A DNA stretch of 64,000 nucleotides from Colwellia sp. PAMC 21821. Lineage in GTDB: Bacteria; Pseudomonadota; Gammaproteobacteria; Enterobacterales; Alteromonadaceae. Below are positions 21,621-33,688 of this stretch, in pieces; the first letter of the stretch is position 1, and the number at the start of each line of letters is the position of its first letter. A model generated the notes under the pieces. The model worked only from the letters and a program-made list of their open reading frames with translations, ran no database searches and was not told the origin of the DNA. The translations under genes were made by a program, and so were the position numbers. The stretch covers positions 2,542,001 through 2,606,000 of the forward strand of contig NZ_CP014943.1 of assembly GCF_002077175.1 (NCBI RefSeq), in the 5' to 3' direction.

Positions 21621-22037
21621 CTTCTTCAAAAGAATTGAATGACCAAACTTAAGGTATCCTTCTCGAATGAGAGTGATAAGTTAAGTTTGGTTTTTTAAAC
21701 CAAGATTTATACCGAATGCGTGTATAAGTTTAGTTCTTTAACAATCTGGAAAGCTGATATAAATACCGGTATTTATATGGCAAACACGGTGTCGCGCTGT
21801 TGTTTGCAAATTATAAATACCAAGCTGTTATTAATAGGAATATCGCCTGTTAATAATGGTGATTACGGTCCTCCTCGGAAACGTAATCAACCCGGTAGTA
21901 AGTTTTTACTTTTACGAGTTAAATTTGTTACCACTCTTATTCAAGACACACTTTGTGTGCGTGAAAATGTCAGACTTTACAATTGCTGTGGATTAGTCTC
22001 CGCGGTGTACCAAATAGGAAACTACTTGGGGTTGTAT
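21621..22037 (+). other. tRNA-Ala to 23S internal transcribed spacer
   Basis: 417 bp of spacer without a gene. It carries a boxA copy (21732-21748) and ends in the left arm of the 23S processing stem. Short direct repeats around ATAAATACC (near 21768 and 21811) are visible. No third tRNA was found. Confidence 0.8.
21732..21748 (+). promoter_or_regulatory. Spacer boxA antitermination site
   Basis: AGTTCTTTAACAATCTG is the standard spacer boxA preceding 23S rRNA. Confidence 0.75.
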
Positions 22038-24931
<2,894 letters not shown>

Positions 24932-25193
24932 ACAACACCCAAGTGGTTTTAAGTTGTATGAAGTTTGACAAAAGTGTAGGAATACACACATCACGCATGA
25001 CAATTGTGTGAATAAGAGATTAAGAACAAACGGTATTTACAGCTTTCTAAGATTATTAATTGTTAATCACTTGCGCAGGTAAGTGACGAATTGACAAAGC
25101 CGCAAATGAGCGTGACACGGAGTTGAGTTTACTCAATGAGTATCTAAGCGATTGTAGCAATGCCGTCAATTTGGTAATTAACAAGCAAGTTTT

Positions 25194-25311
25194 TGTCTAG
25201 CGACAATAGCGACATGGCCCCACCTGATCCCATTCCGAACTCAGAAGTGAAACGTGTTAGCGCCGATGGTAGTGTGGGAGTTCCCATGTGAGAGTAGGAC
25301 ATTGCTAGGCT
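25194..25311 (+). rRNA. rrf: 5S ribosomal RNA
   Basis: About 118 nt. It contains CCGAACTCAGAAGTGAAAC and GCGCCGATGGTAGTGTGGG, and its ends TGTCTAGC / GCTAGGCT pair. It lies 262 bp after 23S, a fairly long 23S-5S spacer with no tRNA in it. Confidence 0.95.
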
Positions 25312-25323
25312 TCTATTTAGAAG

Positions 25324-25351
25324 AGCCCGATTCGAAAGAGTCGGGCTTTTT
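25324..25351 (+). terminator. rrn operon terminator
   Basis: AGCCCGA / TCGGGCT stem with a 10-nt loop and TTTTT, 13 bp after 5S. This is the intrinsic terminator of the rRNA operon. Confidence 0.9.
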
Positions 25352-25510
25352 GCTTTCTAGGATTCCAAACTTCAGCTATCAGTTTTAAGCTGTCAGCTGT
25401 CAGTTTAAGACATAAAAAAAGCTATAAGTTTTGAGCTGTCAGCTATCAGCCACAAGACATTAGTGATTGCTATATTTTTACTGACAGCTTTAAACTTAAA
25501 ACTATTTCAA

Positions 25511-25647
25511 TAAAGTAGGGTCAGATACACATTAATTTTTAGTTGCCTGATATCCTCTAAAACGAGCAATATGGTCAAGATCTGAGCTTAATATTTCCTC
25601 TTTTACAATGACCAATGCCACCAAAATCAATTAATGTGTATCTGACC
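25511..25647. repeat. Palindromic mini-element, copy 1 (right end cut by the IS)
   Basis: The terminal inverted repeats read TAAAGTAGGGTCAGATACAC and continue ATTAATT; the opposite end matches but is interrupted by the IS10-like insertion after CTGACC, and its last bases (CTACTTTA) now lie at 26991-26998. The element is about 145 bp and non-coding. A second copy lies at 27192-27335. The GGGTCAGA-type ends recall elements linked to REP-associated (RAYT) transposases, but no transposase of that kind is in the window. Confidence 0.75.
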
Positions 25648-26981
25648 CTGACCTATCCCCACAAATAAACGATAAGAATCAATAAAATAATTTAAAAAGC
25701 AGGGAACATTCATGACGTTTAGTGATCAGATCTATCGCCAAACAAATACAACCAGGAAACGCCATGAATGTCCGCTCTATTTTGAAGAAAACAATTACGC
25801 TTGTCACCCCTAAAATGCACGCCCGTCGCAGAACTTCATTAATAAGTTCAGTTGATAGCTTATTAAATGGTGCCTCAGCCACGGTGACTAACCTTGGTAG
25901 AGGAATAAATTCTAAAGCAAAAGAAAAGCACCGGATAAAACGCGCTGATAGATTGTTATCTAACACCAATTTACAAAATGAGTCCTTTTCTATTTACCAA
26001 GAACTCGCCAAATACACGGTTGGCAAAGCCAAGCGGCCGATTATCTTAGTCGATTGGTCCGATTTAGATGAGTATAAAGGCCATTTCTTACTGCGCGCTA
26101 CTTTAGCGTCACATGGAAGAGGTATATGTGTTTATGAAGAAGTGCACGACATTAGCACTAAAGAAAAACCCCAAACGCACATTAAATTTTTGAGCCATTT
26201 AGCAAAGGTTATCGATAAAGACTGCTGCCCTATTATTGTCAGTGATGCAGGATTTAAAACACCTTGGTTTCGATCGGTATCAGCTAGGGGCTGGGATTAT
26301 GTAGGAAGAGCACGTTTGCCGAACTTCTATAGTTTAGATGATTCAAATTGGCAGAGCATTACCCATTTTTACAAACGGGCAACCACCTGTCCGACGTCTT
26401 ATTCTGGGACCATTGCCAGAAGCAATCCTTTGAAATGTCGATTAGTACTTTATAAGCAGAAAAAGAAAGGAAGAAAAGATATGAATCAACTAGGTGCACC
26501 GAGGAAATCAAAAACCTCAAAGACTTATAGAAAGTCAGGAAACGACCCATGGCTATTGGCTACATCGTTGCCACAGGGGAAACAATTAGCAAAACGAGTC
26601 ATGAAAATTTATCGTTTACGTATGCAAATTGAAGAAGGATTTCGAGATATGAAAAGTCATCAATTCGGGCAAGGATTTGAGTACAATAAAACAACTAAAA
26701 CGAGTAGATTATCCATACTCATTCTATTATCAAGCATTGCGCACTGGTTATTAATGGCGATAGGATTAGCGACAAAAAATGAGAATAAACATAGGCAATA
26801 CCAAGCTAACAGCTTGAAGAGTGACACAATACTATCGCTGCATTTTATTGGACTGCGCGTTGTTGCGGACAGGTATGCAAAGTTAACGATAAAGACGTTT
26901 TTAAAAGCGGTCAGGCAGCTCCACTTATTTGGTGGAGCTTATATCATTGAGAGACTCTGATATTTTGTGGGGATCGCTCAG
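25648..26981 (+). mobile_element. Complete IS10-like insertion sequence (IS4 family)
   Basis: 1,334 bp. The left end CTGACCTATCCCCACAAA and the right end (read inward) CTGAGCGATCCCCACAAA form the terminal inverted repeats and match the CTGA..GATCCCC ends of IS10. The element is flanked on both sides by a 9-bp direct repeat, TATCTGACC (25639-25647 and 26982-26990), the target duplication size of IS10. It carries one intact transposase gene and is inserted in the right arm of a palindromic mini-element behind the rrn operon. Confidence 0.96.
25764..26960 (+). CDS. IS4-family (IS10-like) transposase
   Basis: 398 residues from the ATG at MNVRSILKK. An upstream in-frame GTG at 25722 would add 14 residues, but IS10-type transposases start near the ATG. 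It is a DDE transposase: first Asp in ILVDWSDLDE, second in IVSDAGFKTPW, and the YREK-type Glu in YRLRMQIEEGFRDMKS. An N-terminal DNA-binding region precedes these (LGRGINSKAKEKHRIKRADRLL). It acts by cut-and-paste on its own ends. The frame is intact and all catalytic residues are present, so it is probably active. Confidence 0.95.
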   Translation: MNVRSILKKTITLVTPKMHARRRTSLISSVDSLLNGASATVTNLGRGINSKAKEKHRIKRADRLLSNTNLQNESFSIYQELAKYTVGKAKRPIILVDWSDLDEYKGHFLLRATLASHGRGICVYEEVHDISTKEKPQTHIKFLSHLAKVIDKDCCPIIVSDAGFKTPWFRSVSARGWDYVGRARLPNFYSLDDSNWQSITHFYKRATTCPTSYSGTIARSNPLKCRLVLYKQKKKGRKDMNQLGAPRKSKTSKTYRKSGNDPWLLATSLPQGKQLAKRVMKIYRLRMQIEEGFRDMKSHQFGQGFEYNKTTKTSRLSILILLSSIAHWLLMAIGLATKNENKHRQYQANSLKSDTILSLHFIGLRVVADRYAKLTIKTFLKAVRQLHLFGGAYIIERL

Positions 26982-26999
26982 TATCTGACCCTACTTTAT

Positions 27000-27335
27000 A
27001 GAAGAGCCCGATTCGAAAGAGTCGGGCTTTTTGCTATCTGGGATTCCAAACTTCAGCTATCAGTTTTAAGCTGTCAGCTGTCAGTTTAAGACATAAAAAA
27101 AGCTATAAGTTTTGAGCTGTCAGCTATCAGCCACAAGACATTAGTGATTGCTATATTTTTACTGACAGCTTTAAACTTAAAACTATTTCAATAAAGTAGG
27201 GTCAGATACACATTAATTTTTAGCTACCTGATATCCTCTAAAACGAGCAACATGGTCAAGCTCTGTGCTCAACTTACCCCTTTTACAATTACCAAAGCCA
27301 CCAAAATCAATTAATGTGTATCTGACCCCACTTTA
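27000..27335. repeat. Post-rrn terminator unit, copy 2
   Basis: Nearly identical to 25319-25649; the differences are concentrated inside the mini-element. It includes a second intact terminator hairpin (AGCCCGA/TCGGGCT + TTTTT, 27005-27032) and the intact mini-element copy. Confidence 0.9.
27192..27335. repeat. Palindromic mini-element, copy 2 (intact)
   Basis: 144 bp with 27-bp near-perfect inverted ends (TAAAGTAGGGTCAGATACAC..., with one mismatch, CCCCACTTTA, at the right). Its interior differs from copy 1 by about a dozen substitutions and one indel, which argues against conserved coding. Confidence 0.8.
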
Positions 27336-27466
27336 TACGAAAGTGACGGGCTTTTTGCTGTCTGGGATTTAAAAAATTGAAGCTATAAGTTTTGAGCTGT
27401 CAGCCACAAGACATTAGTGACTACTAGATTTTACTGACAGCTTTGAACTTAAAACTATTTCAAGTA
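27336..27466. repeat. Post-rrn terminator unit, partial third copy
   Basis: Begins within the terminator (GAAAGTGACGGGCTTTTTG; left stem arm lost), then repeats the CTATAAGTTTTGAGCTGTCAG and CCACAAGACATTAGTGA segments with internal deletions, ending at AAAACTATTTCAA exactly where the mini-element is inserted in copies 1 and 2. It probably represents the state without the mini-element. Confidence 0.75.
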
Positions 27467-27848
27467 TTAGTAAATCCCTGCATGTCAAAAGCTCGCTTCA
27501 CAAAGTAGGCCCTTTGCTGTCTTATTGATTACACGGAATAACGATGAATGTAATAGGAGTTTTGTTAATTACGTGGTCTATTTTAACCGATATAAATGAT
27601 CAGATAATTAGTGATATTAAGATTAATGGCAAAACGGTTATTTTTTAACGTCCAACAGTTTTAAATTTCTGATATATATCGGTTTAAAGCAACAGGTATA
27701 GCAGGAATTGTGGCCTATTTTATAAATAAAACTCTCGTTATAATTTCCTATATTCTATTTTTGCATAAAAAAGCCGTTTCTATTCTTTTTCTTTAGAAGT
27801 TAATCAGTCTATCCTAGCGGTATTAATTAGTTATGGGTGTAAGTTGAT

Positions 27849-29660
27849 ATGTTGCCGGAACAGCAAAAATTAAACCAAACAATGCTAGATACCAACCAAT
27901 TGGCATCTTTTAAGCAAAGCATAAACGATCTTTCTCCGCTTCAATTAGCGTGGGCTAGCGGTTATTTAGCCGCAAAAGCTGAAAATGTAAGTACTGTTGC
28001 AGTTCCAGCTGCAGTTGCAAGTGCAGCGTCACCAACATTAACTATTCTGTATGGTTCACAGACCGGTAACGCTAAAGGCGTGGCTAAAGGTTTGGCTGCA
28101 AAAGCTAAAGCAGAAGGTTTGAGTGTTGAATTAAAAAGCATGGGAGAAATTAAGCCTAAAGCGATTAAAAATATTACTCACTTATTAATCGTTGCCAGTA
28201 CCAACGGCGAAGGTGAAGCACCTGATGATGCCATAGCGTTACATGAATTTTTGGCGTCTAAAAAAGCGCCTAAACTAGACCATTTGCATTACAGTGTTTT
28301 GGCTTTAGGTGATACAAGCTATGAGTTTTTCTGTCAGACAGGTAAAGACTTCGATCTTAATTTAGAAAAGCTAGGAGCAAAAAGACTTGCTCCTCGAATT
28401 GATTGTGATGTTGATTATGATGCCGATGCAAATACTTGGACAACTACAGTAATCACACAAGCTAAAGCATTACTTGAAAGTGAGATTGTCGCGAGTAATG
28501 TAGTGACGTTAGCAAGTGTAAATAACGCCGAAGAGCTTTACACAAAGCAAAGTCCTTATGTTGCTGAATTATTACTTAGCCAAAAAATTACCGGCCGAGA
28601 TTCTGCTAAAGATGTTCGACACATCGAAATAGATTTAGGTGAATCTGGACTAACTTATCAAGCAGGTGATGCTCTAGGCGTCTGGTTTGATAACTCTGTT
28701 GCACTAGTAGATGAACTTATTACAGAACTAGGGCTTGATGACCAAGATAAAGTTGCCGTCGCAGATGAAAGCTTAACAATTGCCGAGGCATTAAAAACAA
28801 AATTTGAAATTACACAAACTTCAATACAGTTTGTCGACTTTTGGGCTAAGAAAGCACAAGCCGAAAATTTATTGGCAATTTTAGATGATAAAGCAGCACT
28901 ACGTGAGTATGCGGCTAATCATCAAGTTGTTGACGTTGTTAAAGCTGCACCATTACCGAATGAAACAAAGCTAAATGCTCAAGAATTTGTAGATGCGCTA
29001 CGTAAAATAACCCCAAGGTTATATTCTATTGCGTCTTCTCAAAGTGAAGTTGAAGAAGAAGTGCATTTAACTGTTGGACTAGTTCAATACGAAACGGATG
29101 ATGCAAATCGACAAGGCGGCGCTTCTGGATTTTTAGCTAATGGCATCGAAGAAGGCGGAGAAGTAAAAGTGTTTATTGAACACAATGACAACTTCCGTTT
29201 ACCGGCTAACAATGAAACCCCTGTAATTATGATTGGCCCTGGTACGGGTGTTGCTCCATTTAGAGCGTTTATGCAAGAACGTGAAGCGACAGAAGCTACA
29301 GGTGATAATTGGTTGTTTTTTGGAGACCAAACCTTTACACAAGATTTTCTTTATCAAGTTGAATGGCAAAACTATTTGAAATCTGGTTTGTTATCTAAAA
29401 TTGATTTAGCATTTTCTCGAGATCAAGCTGAGAAAATTTATGTTCAAGACAGATTATTAGAAAACGCGGACGAAATATTTGCATGGTTAGAGCGAGGCGC
29501 ACATATCTACGTTTGTGGTGATATGAGTCGAATGGCTAAAGATGTTGAAGCTGCGTTGCTAACTATTATTGCAACCAAAGGTCAACTATCTGAAGAACAG
29601 GCAACTGAATACTTAAAAGATTTACGTGACGTTAAGCGTTACCAGAAGGATGTATACTAA
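27849..29660 (+). CDS. cysJ: Assimilatory sulfite reductase (NADPH), flavoprotein alpha subunit
   Basis: 603 residues, the usual CysJ length. It passes electrons from NADPH through FAD and FMN to the CysI hemoprotein, which reduces sulfite to sulfide. The N-terminal flavodoxin-like domain has the FMN loop YGSQTGNA (68-75), after an Ala-rich linker. The FAD domain has RLYSIASS, the NADPH domain has [16 protein letters not shown], and the C-terminus ends KRYQKDVY as in CysJ. It is the first gene of cysJIH; its stop overlaps the cysI start (TAATG). Confidence 0.97.
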   Translation: MLPEQQKLNQTMLDTNQLASFKQSINDLSPLQLAWASGYLAAKAENVSTVAVPAAVASAASPTLTILYGSQTGNAKGVAKGLAAKAKAEGLSVELKSMGEIKPKAIKNITHLLIVASTNGEGEAPDDAIALHEFLASKKAPKLDHLHYSVLALGDTSYEFFCQTGKDFDLNLEKLGAKRLAPRIDCDVDYDADANTWTTTVITQAKALLESEIVASNVVTLASVNNAEELYTKQSPYVAELLLSQKITGRDSAKDVRHIEIDLGESGLTYQAGDALGVWFDNSVALVDELITELGLDDQDKVAVADESLTIAEALKTKFEITQTSIQFVDFWAKKAQAENLLAILDDKAALREYAANHQVVDVVKAAPLPNETKLNAQEFVDALRKITPRLYSIASSQSEVEEEVHLTVGLVQYETDDANRQGGASGFLANGIEEGGEVKVFIEHNDNFRLPANNETPVIMIGPGTGVAPFRAFMQEREATEATGDNWLFFGDQTFTQDFLYQVEWQNYLKSGLLSKIDLAFSRDQAEKIYVQDRLLENADEIFAWLERGAHIYVCGDMSRMAKDVEAALLTIIATKGQLSEEQATEYLKDLRDVKRYQKDVY

Positions 29661-31402
29661 TGACTGACTTGACTAATAAAGATCAGGCAAACGGCCCTTT
29701 AATTGTCGAAGGTAAACATGCCGATAATGAAAGATTAAAAGCGGAAAGTAATTACTTACGCGGCACGATAGCTGAAGATTTAAAAGATAACGTAACCGGT
29801 GGTTTTACGGCTGATAATTTTCAGTTGATCAGAACACACGGTATGTATCAGCAAGACGATCGTGACATTCGAAATGAACGAGCTAAGCAAAAGCTTGAAC
29901 CATTACATAATGTGATGCTGCGTGCTCGTATGCCTGGTGGTATTATCACGCCAACGCAATGGTTAGCAATTGATCAGTTTTCACGTGAAAAAACCAGTTA
30001 TGGCAGCATCCGTTTAACGACTCGTCAAACGTTTCAGTTTCACGGCGTATTAAAGCCTAACATTAAGTTAATGCATCAAACATTGAATGAGTATGGTATC
30101 GACTCTATTGCTACGGCAGGTGATGTAAATCGTAATGTGCTTTGTACAACTAACCCGGTCGAGTCTGAGTTACATCAGGAAGCTTATGAGTGGGCTAAAA
30201 AAATTAGTGAGCACTTATTACCTAAAACTCGCGCTTACGCTGAAATCTGGTTAGACGGCGAAAAAATTGAAGAAGGCAAAGATGGTAAAGAAGTAGAGCC
30301 TATTTTAGGGCCAAACTATTTACCACGTAAATTTAAAACTACGGTTGTTATACCACCGCAAAATGATGTTGACGTTCACGCTAATGATTTGAACTTTATT
30401 GCCATTGCTAAAGACGGCAAGTTGATCGGTTTTAATGTGTTAGTGGGTGGTGGTTTAGCCATGACCCATGGTGACAAGTCAACTTATCCTCGTAAAGCGG
30501 ATGATTTCGGCTTTGTTGAGTTGGCGAAAACTTTAGATGTAGCCGCCGCTGTAGTTACTACTCAACGTGATTGGGGCAACCGTGTTAATCGTAAGAATGC
30601 AAAAACTAAATACACTTTAGACCGTGTTGGTGTAGATACCTTTAAAGCTGAAGTTGAAAAGCGTGCAGGTATTACTTTTGCTGAAAGTCGTCCTTATGAA
30701 TTCACGGGTCGAGGTGATCGTATTGGTTGGACGGAAGGCTTTGATGGTAAAAACCATTTAGCGTTATTTATTGAAAATGGCCGTTTACTAGATAAACCTA
30801 ATTTACCTTTAAAAACCGGTATGGCTGAAATAGCGAAAATCCATAAAGGCGATTTTCGAATGACCGCAAACCAGAACTTAATTGTAGCTGGTGTGGCAAG
30901 TGAAGATAAAGCTGAAATAGAACGTTTAGCCAGAGCACATGGCTTAATGGACGATGGAGTTTCTGTCCAGCGTAAAAATTCAATGGCCTGTGTTGCATTT
31001 CCTACTTGTCCACTGGCAATGGCTGAAGCCGAGCGCTACTTACCTGGCTTAGTGACAGATGTAGAAGCAATATTAGCTAAACACAATGTAGCCGATGAAA
31101 GTATTATTTTACGTGTTACGGGCTGTCCGAATGGATGTGGTCGTGCGATGTTGGCTGAAATAGGTTTGGTCGGTAAAGGCCCTAGTAAATACAATATGCA
31201 TTTAGGTGGTAACATTGCGGGTACACGTGTACCTAAAATGTACAAAGAAAACCTGAATGAAGAAGATATTTTACTCGAAATTGATAGCTTAGTGGCGCGT
31301 TGGGTTGCTGAGAGAAATAATGCTGAAGCTTTCGGTGATTTTGTCATTCGTGTAGGTATCGTTGACGAAGTAAAAGTCAGCAAACGGGATTTTCATGACT
31401 AA
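29660..31402 (+). CDS. cysI: Assimilatory sulfite reductase, hemoprotein beta subunit
   Basis: 580 residues. It reduces sulfite to sulfide by six electrons at a coupled siroheme/4Fe-4S centre. The cluster and siroheme ligands are present as CVAFPTC (C-x5-C) and GCPNGCGR (C-x3-C), and the substrate-binding Arg/Lys-rich segments ([24 protein letters not shown]) are clear. The start overlaps the cysJ stop by one base; the end overlaps the cysH start by eight bases, so the three genes form one translationally coupled operon. Confidence 0.98.
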   Translation: MTDLTNKDQANGPLIVEGKHADNERLKAESNYLRGTIAEDLKDNVTGGFTADNFQLIRTHGMYQQDDRDIRNERAKQKLEPLHNVMLRARMPGGIITPTQWLAIDQFSREKTSYGSIRLTTRQTFQFHGVLKPNIKLMHQTLNEYGIDSIATAGDVNRNVLCTTNPVESELHQEAYEWAKKISEHLLPKTRAYAEIWLDGEKIEEGKDGKEVEPILGPNYLPRKFKTTVVIPPQNDVDVHANDLNFIAIAKDGKLIGFNVLVGGGLAMTHGDKSTYPRKADDFGFVELAKTLDVAAAVVTTQRDWGNRVNRKNAKTKYTLDRVGVDTFKAEVEKRAGITFAESRPYEFTGRGDRIGWTEGFDGKNHLALFIENGRLLDKPNLPLKTGMAEIAKIHKGDFRMTANQNLIVAGVASEDKAEIERLARAHGLMDDGVSVQRKNSMACVAFPTCPLAMAEAERYLPGLVTDVEAILAKHNVADESIILRVTGCPNGCGRAMLAEIGLVGKGPSKYNMHLGGNIAGTRVPKMYKENLNEEDILLEIDSLVARWVAERNNAEAFGDFVIRVGIVDEVKVSKRDFHD

Positions 31403-32156
31403 TATTATTAAAGCGAGTATACCGCCTGTGATCAGTAATAAATTCCCTGCATCTTTACCAGAACCTTGGTTAAAGCAGTGGAACGAACTATTAGAGAAAC
31501 AGTCTGCAACACAGCGAGTAGAGTGGGCGATGGAGAACTTACCATCGCAATTTGTTTTATCATCCAGTTTTGGTATCCAATCTGCGGTGATGCTACATAT
31601 GCTGACCCAGATTGAGCCTAATATTCCGGTATTAATTACTGATACGGGACATTTGTTTCCTGAAACTTATCAGTTTATTGAAAAAATGACTGAGCGATTG
31701 AATTTAAATTTACAAGTATTCAGTGCTAAAGAAAGTGCAGCATGGCAACAAGCTAAGTTTGGACAAGAGTGGGCAACAGATGAAGACTCTTTAAAAGCAT
31801 ATAATCGACGTAATAAAGTTGAACCGCTAGAGCGTGGTTTAAGTGAGTTGCAAGCGGGTACATGGTTTTCAGGTGTTCGTCGTCAGCAATCAAGTCATCG
31901 TGAAGGCTTATCAGTCGTAAGTATTTTACGTGGCCGCTTTAAAGTACACCCTATTATTGATTGGACAAACAAAGATGTTCACCAATACTTAACGGCGAAT
32001 AACTTACCTTATCACCCATTGTGGGAAGAAGGTTATGTCTCAGTGGGCGATGTGCATAGTACACGACCATTATCGGCAGGCATGGATGAAAGTGACACAC
32101 GCTTTTCTGGCATGCAAAGAGAATGTGGTTTACACACCGACGGTGATGGTATTTAA
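31395..32156 (+). CDS. cysH: Phosphoadenosine phosphosulfate (PAPS) reductase
   Basis: 253 residues. It reduces PAPS to sulfite with thioredoxin or glutaredoxin and so feeds CysJI. It has the PP-loop-like motif [14 protein letters not shown] near the N-terminus, the substrate-binding stretch KVEPLERGL, and the C-terminal catalytic ECGLH (Cys244). The extra Cys pairs typical of the 4Fe-4S APS reductases are absent, so it should use PAPS. It is the last gene of cysJIH and is followed by a strong terminator. Confidence 0.97.
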   Translation: MTNIIKASIPPVISNKFPASLPEPWLKQWNELLEKQSATQRVEWAMENLPSQFVLSSSFGIQSAVMLHMLTQIEPNIPVLITDTGHLFPETYQFIEKMTERLNLNLQVFSAKESAAWQQAKFGQEWATDEDSLKAYNRRNKVEPLERGLSELQAGTWFSGVRRQQSSHREGLSVVSILRGRFKVHPIIDWTNKDVHQYLTANNLPYHPLWEEGYVSVGDVHSTRPLSAGMDESDTRFSGMQRECGLHTDGDGI

Positions 32157-32167
32157 ACTATTGCGAT

Positions 32168-32197
32168 AAAAAGAATGCGCGCGTCGCATTCTTTTTT
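32168..32197 (+). terminator. Terminator of cysJIH
   Basis: Stem AAAAAGAATGCG / CGCATTCTTTTT with loop CGCGT and a T-run, 11 bp past the cysH stop. Confidence 0.9.
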
Positions 32198-32260
32198 GTC
32201 ATTTAGCCCAGCCCTCAACATTCACACCTTAGTTTCTATCGATAAATATCTTATTTTGTA

Positions 32261-33172
32261 TTAGCCCTCAATAATAAAATTTTCAGATAATTGCGTTTTT
32301 ACTGCGTTTATATAACTCACATCTTGATTGTCAGCAATTAAGTGCGCGAGTTCTGTGCCAATGGGGGTAAATTTATAAAAGGTGAGAATACAGGCCGATT
32401 TTTTAGCTGTGAAGCTAAGTTGTTTGCCATTATAGTTAAATTGCAGCTTCTCCCCCTTTGTAAGCGAGTGACTTTCTGTTTCTTGTTCAAACAATAGATG
32501 ATTATCAGCCAATGTTAATATATCAGCGTAGCTTAACCCTACTTGGTTAAGGTCAAGACGCTGTTGTCGCTGCTTATTAAAGAAATTAAATAATGTAGGG
32601 ATTTGATAAGCGCCACTGATCACGCGGATATTTTTTTTGCGTGTATCTGTCATCGCTAAGCTACAAGCTTTTGCTAGCAGCTTTGCTTCAGTGATGCTCA
32701 TGGTTCTAAATGTTTGAAGCGTTTTCAATGAAAAAGAACCTGGTTGGGATACTTCGCCAGCTAAGATCTTCGCCCATAACTCTTGCATGCTTTTATTGCT
32801 GATACCCTCAGCAAGTGTCACAAACGAACTAAACCAATCTTGGTCAGCTCTGTCGGTTATCGTCTCATCTGAGCAATATTGAATGGCACGTAAGACTATC
32901 GCTTCCATATTTTGCTGTTTACGTAACTCGTCGATATTTTTACGTCGATAAGCCCTATCTTCCAAAGGGGCTTGCTTGTTTTCAGGTAAAAATGCAGCGT
33001 TGAGTGAGAATTTTTTCGCCAACACTAATAATTGTTTTTGGGAAGAAGCATTAGCGGTGGCACTCGCATTACTTTTTGATCTGATCGCGGGTTCGTCATG
33101 TTTAGCTACATCGCGTGTGCTGTTTTCCACGGGATGCTCAATTATGTTGTTTTCATCAGTCGAATTCGACAC
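32261..33172 (-). CDS. TIGR03899-like (DUF2806-type) protein of unknown function
   Basis: 303 residues. The first 45 or so are polar, Ser/Ala-rich and probably disordered. The rest is a soluble alpha-helical protein with RRKNIDELR, a DQDWFSSFVTLAEGISNKSMQELWAKILAGE segment (shown by its first and last words DQDWF and ILAGE) and PGSFSLKTLQTFRTMS, all recalled from the TIGR03899 group of Vibrio, Shewanella and relatives. No signal peptide, membrane segment or catalytic motif is visible. It is monocistronic and convergent with cysH. Assignment to the family is from memory of its motifs. Confidence 0.7.
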   Translation of the reverse strand: MSNSTDENNIIEHPVENSTRDVAKHDEPAIRSKSNASATANASSQKQLLVLAKKFSLNAAFLPENKQAPLEDRAYRRKNIDELRKQQNMEAIVLRAIQYCSDETITDRADQDWFSSFVTLAEGISNKSMQELWAKILAGEVSQPGSFSLKTLQTFRTMSITEAKLLAKACSLAMTDTRKKNIRVISGAYQIPTLFNFFNKQRQQRLDLNQVGLSYADILTLADNHLLFEQETESHSLTKGEKLQFNYNGKQLSFTAKKSACILTFYKFTPIGTELAHLIADNQDVSYINAVKTQLSENFIIEG

Positions 33173-33688
33173 CAGATTTATCCTTTAAAACTCTTAAATG
33201 CTGTAAATGCGAGCATAATATCGCCAAAAATTAATTATAGCGCAAATTTAAATTTTACTCATAACCTTAAATTTATAAGCCTATATCAATATCATTCACT
33301 ATTTTATCATCGCCGGAGGATAAAGCGTTCGGTGGCGATTGTTGTAATATTTAATCATTAGAACATGTAGTTAGGTAGGAAAGTAGCTTATATTTTATTG
33401 TTATCTCTGTGTATAACTGAAACCATATCACCAATGAAATGAGCATTACTTTACAAACAGTAAAATATTATCTTTAATTTATAGGTGTTTAAGTTTTATT
33501 GCGGTATTATTTTTGTATATACAAAAGATTTAATATCAATAGTACTCGTTAATAACAATATTATTAAAACGAAATGTTGAATAATCTTAGTTCGACTTTT
33601 ATTATGTATTAAATATGATAACAATTTTTAAAGAAATTGCTGATCAAAAATTATGCTAGTTGTTGTTTACTAGTACCTTGAGGATGAT
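33173..33688. other. Intergenic region between divergent genes
   Basis: 516 bp, strongly AT-rich, with no gene or RNA recognised. It must hold promoters for the minus-strand TIGR03899-like gene and the plus-strand response regulator; none could be placed with confidence. Confidence 0.5.

Larger units (their letters stand above)
25319..25647. repeat. Post-rrn terminator unit, copy 1
   Basis: The segment starting at the 5S terminator is repeated nearly identically at 27000-27335, with an offset of about 1,681 bp. Without the IS (25648-26981) and its target duplication, the two copies would be directly adjacent tandem units of about 340 bp. The unit contains the terminator, a stretch rich in AGCTGTCAG/CAGCTATCAG words, and the palindromic mini-element. 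Confidence 0.9.
26961..27848. other. Non-coding stretch between the IS and cysJ
   Basis: 888 bp without a credible gene. It holds the right end of the IS, terminator unit copy 2, a partial third unit (to about 27466) and, from about 27470, AT-rich DNA that must include the cysJ promoter. No clear CysB site or promoter could be fixed by eye. Confidence 0.6.

Noticed and set aside
25679..25969. Minus-strand open frame of 96 codons across the transposase start
   Set aside because: Antisense to the transposase; no ribosome site or recognisable domain. An antisense regulatory RNA as in IS10 is possible there but cannot be shown by eye.
27192..27335. Small gene inside the mini-element (about 35 codons on the minus strand)
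   Set aside because: The other copy has a one-base indel and an early stop in the same frame, and no ribosome site exists.
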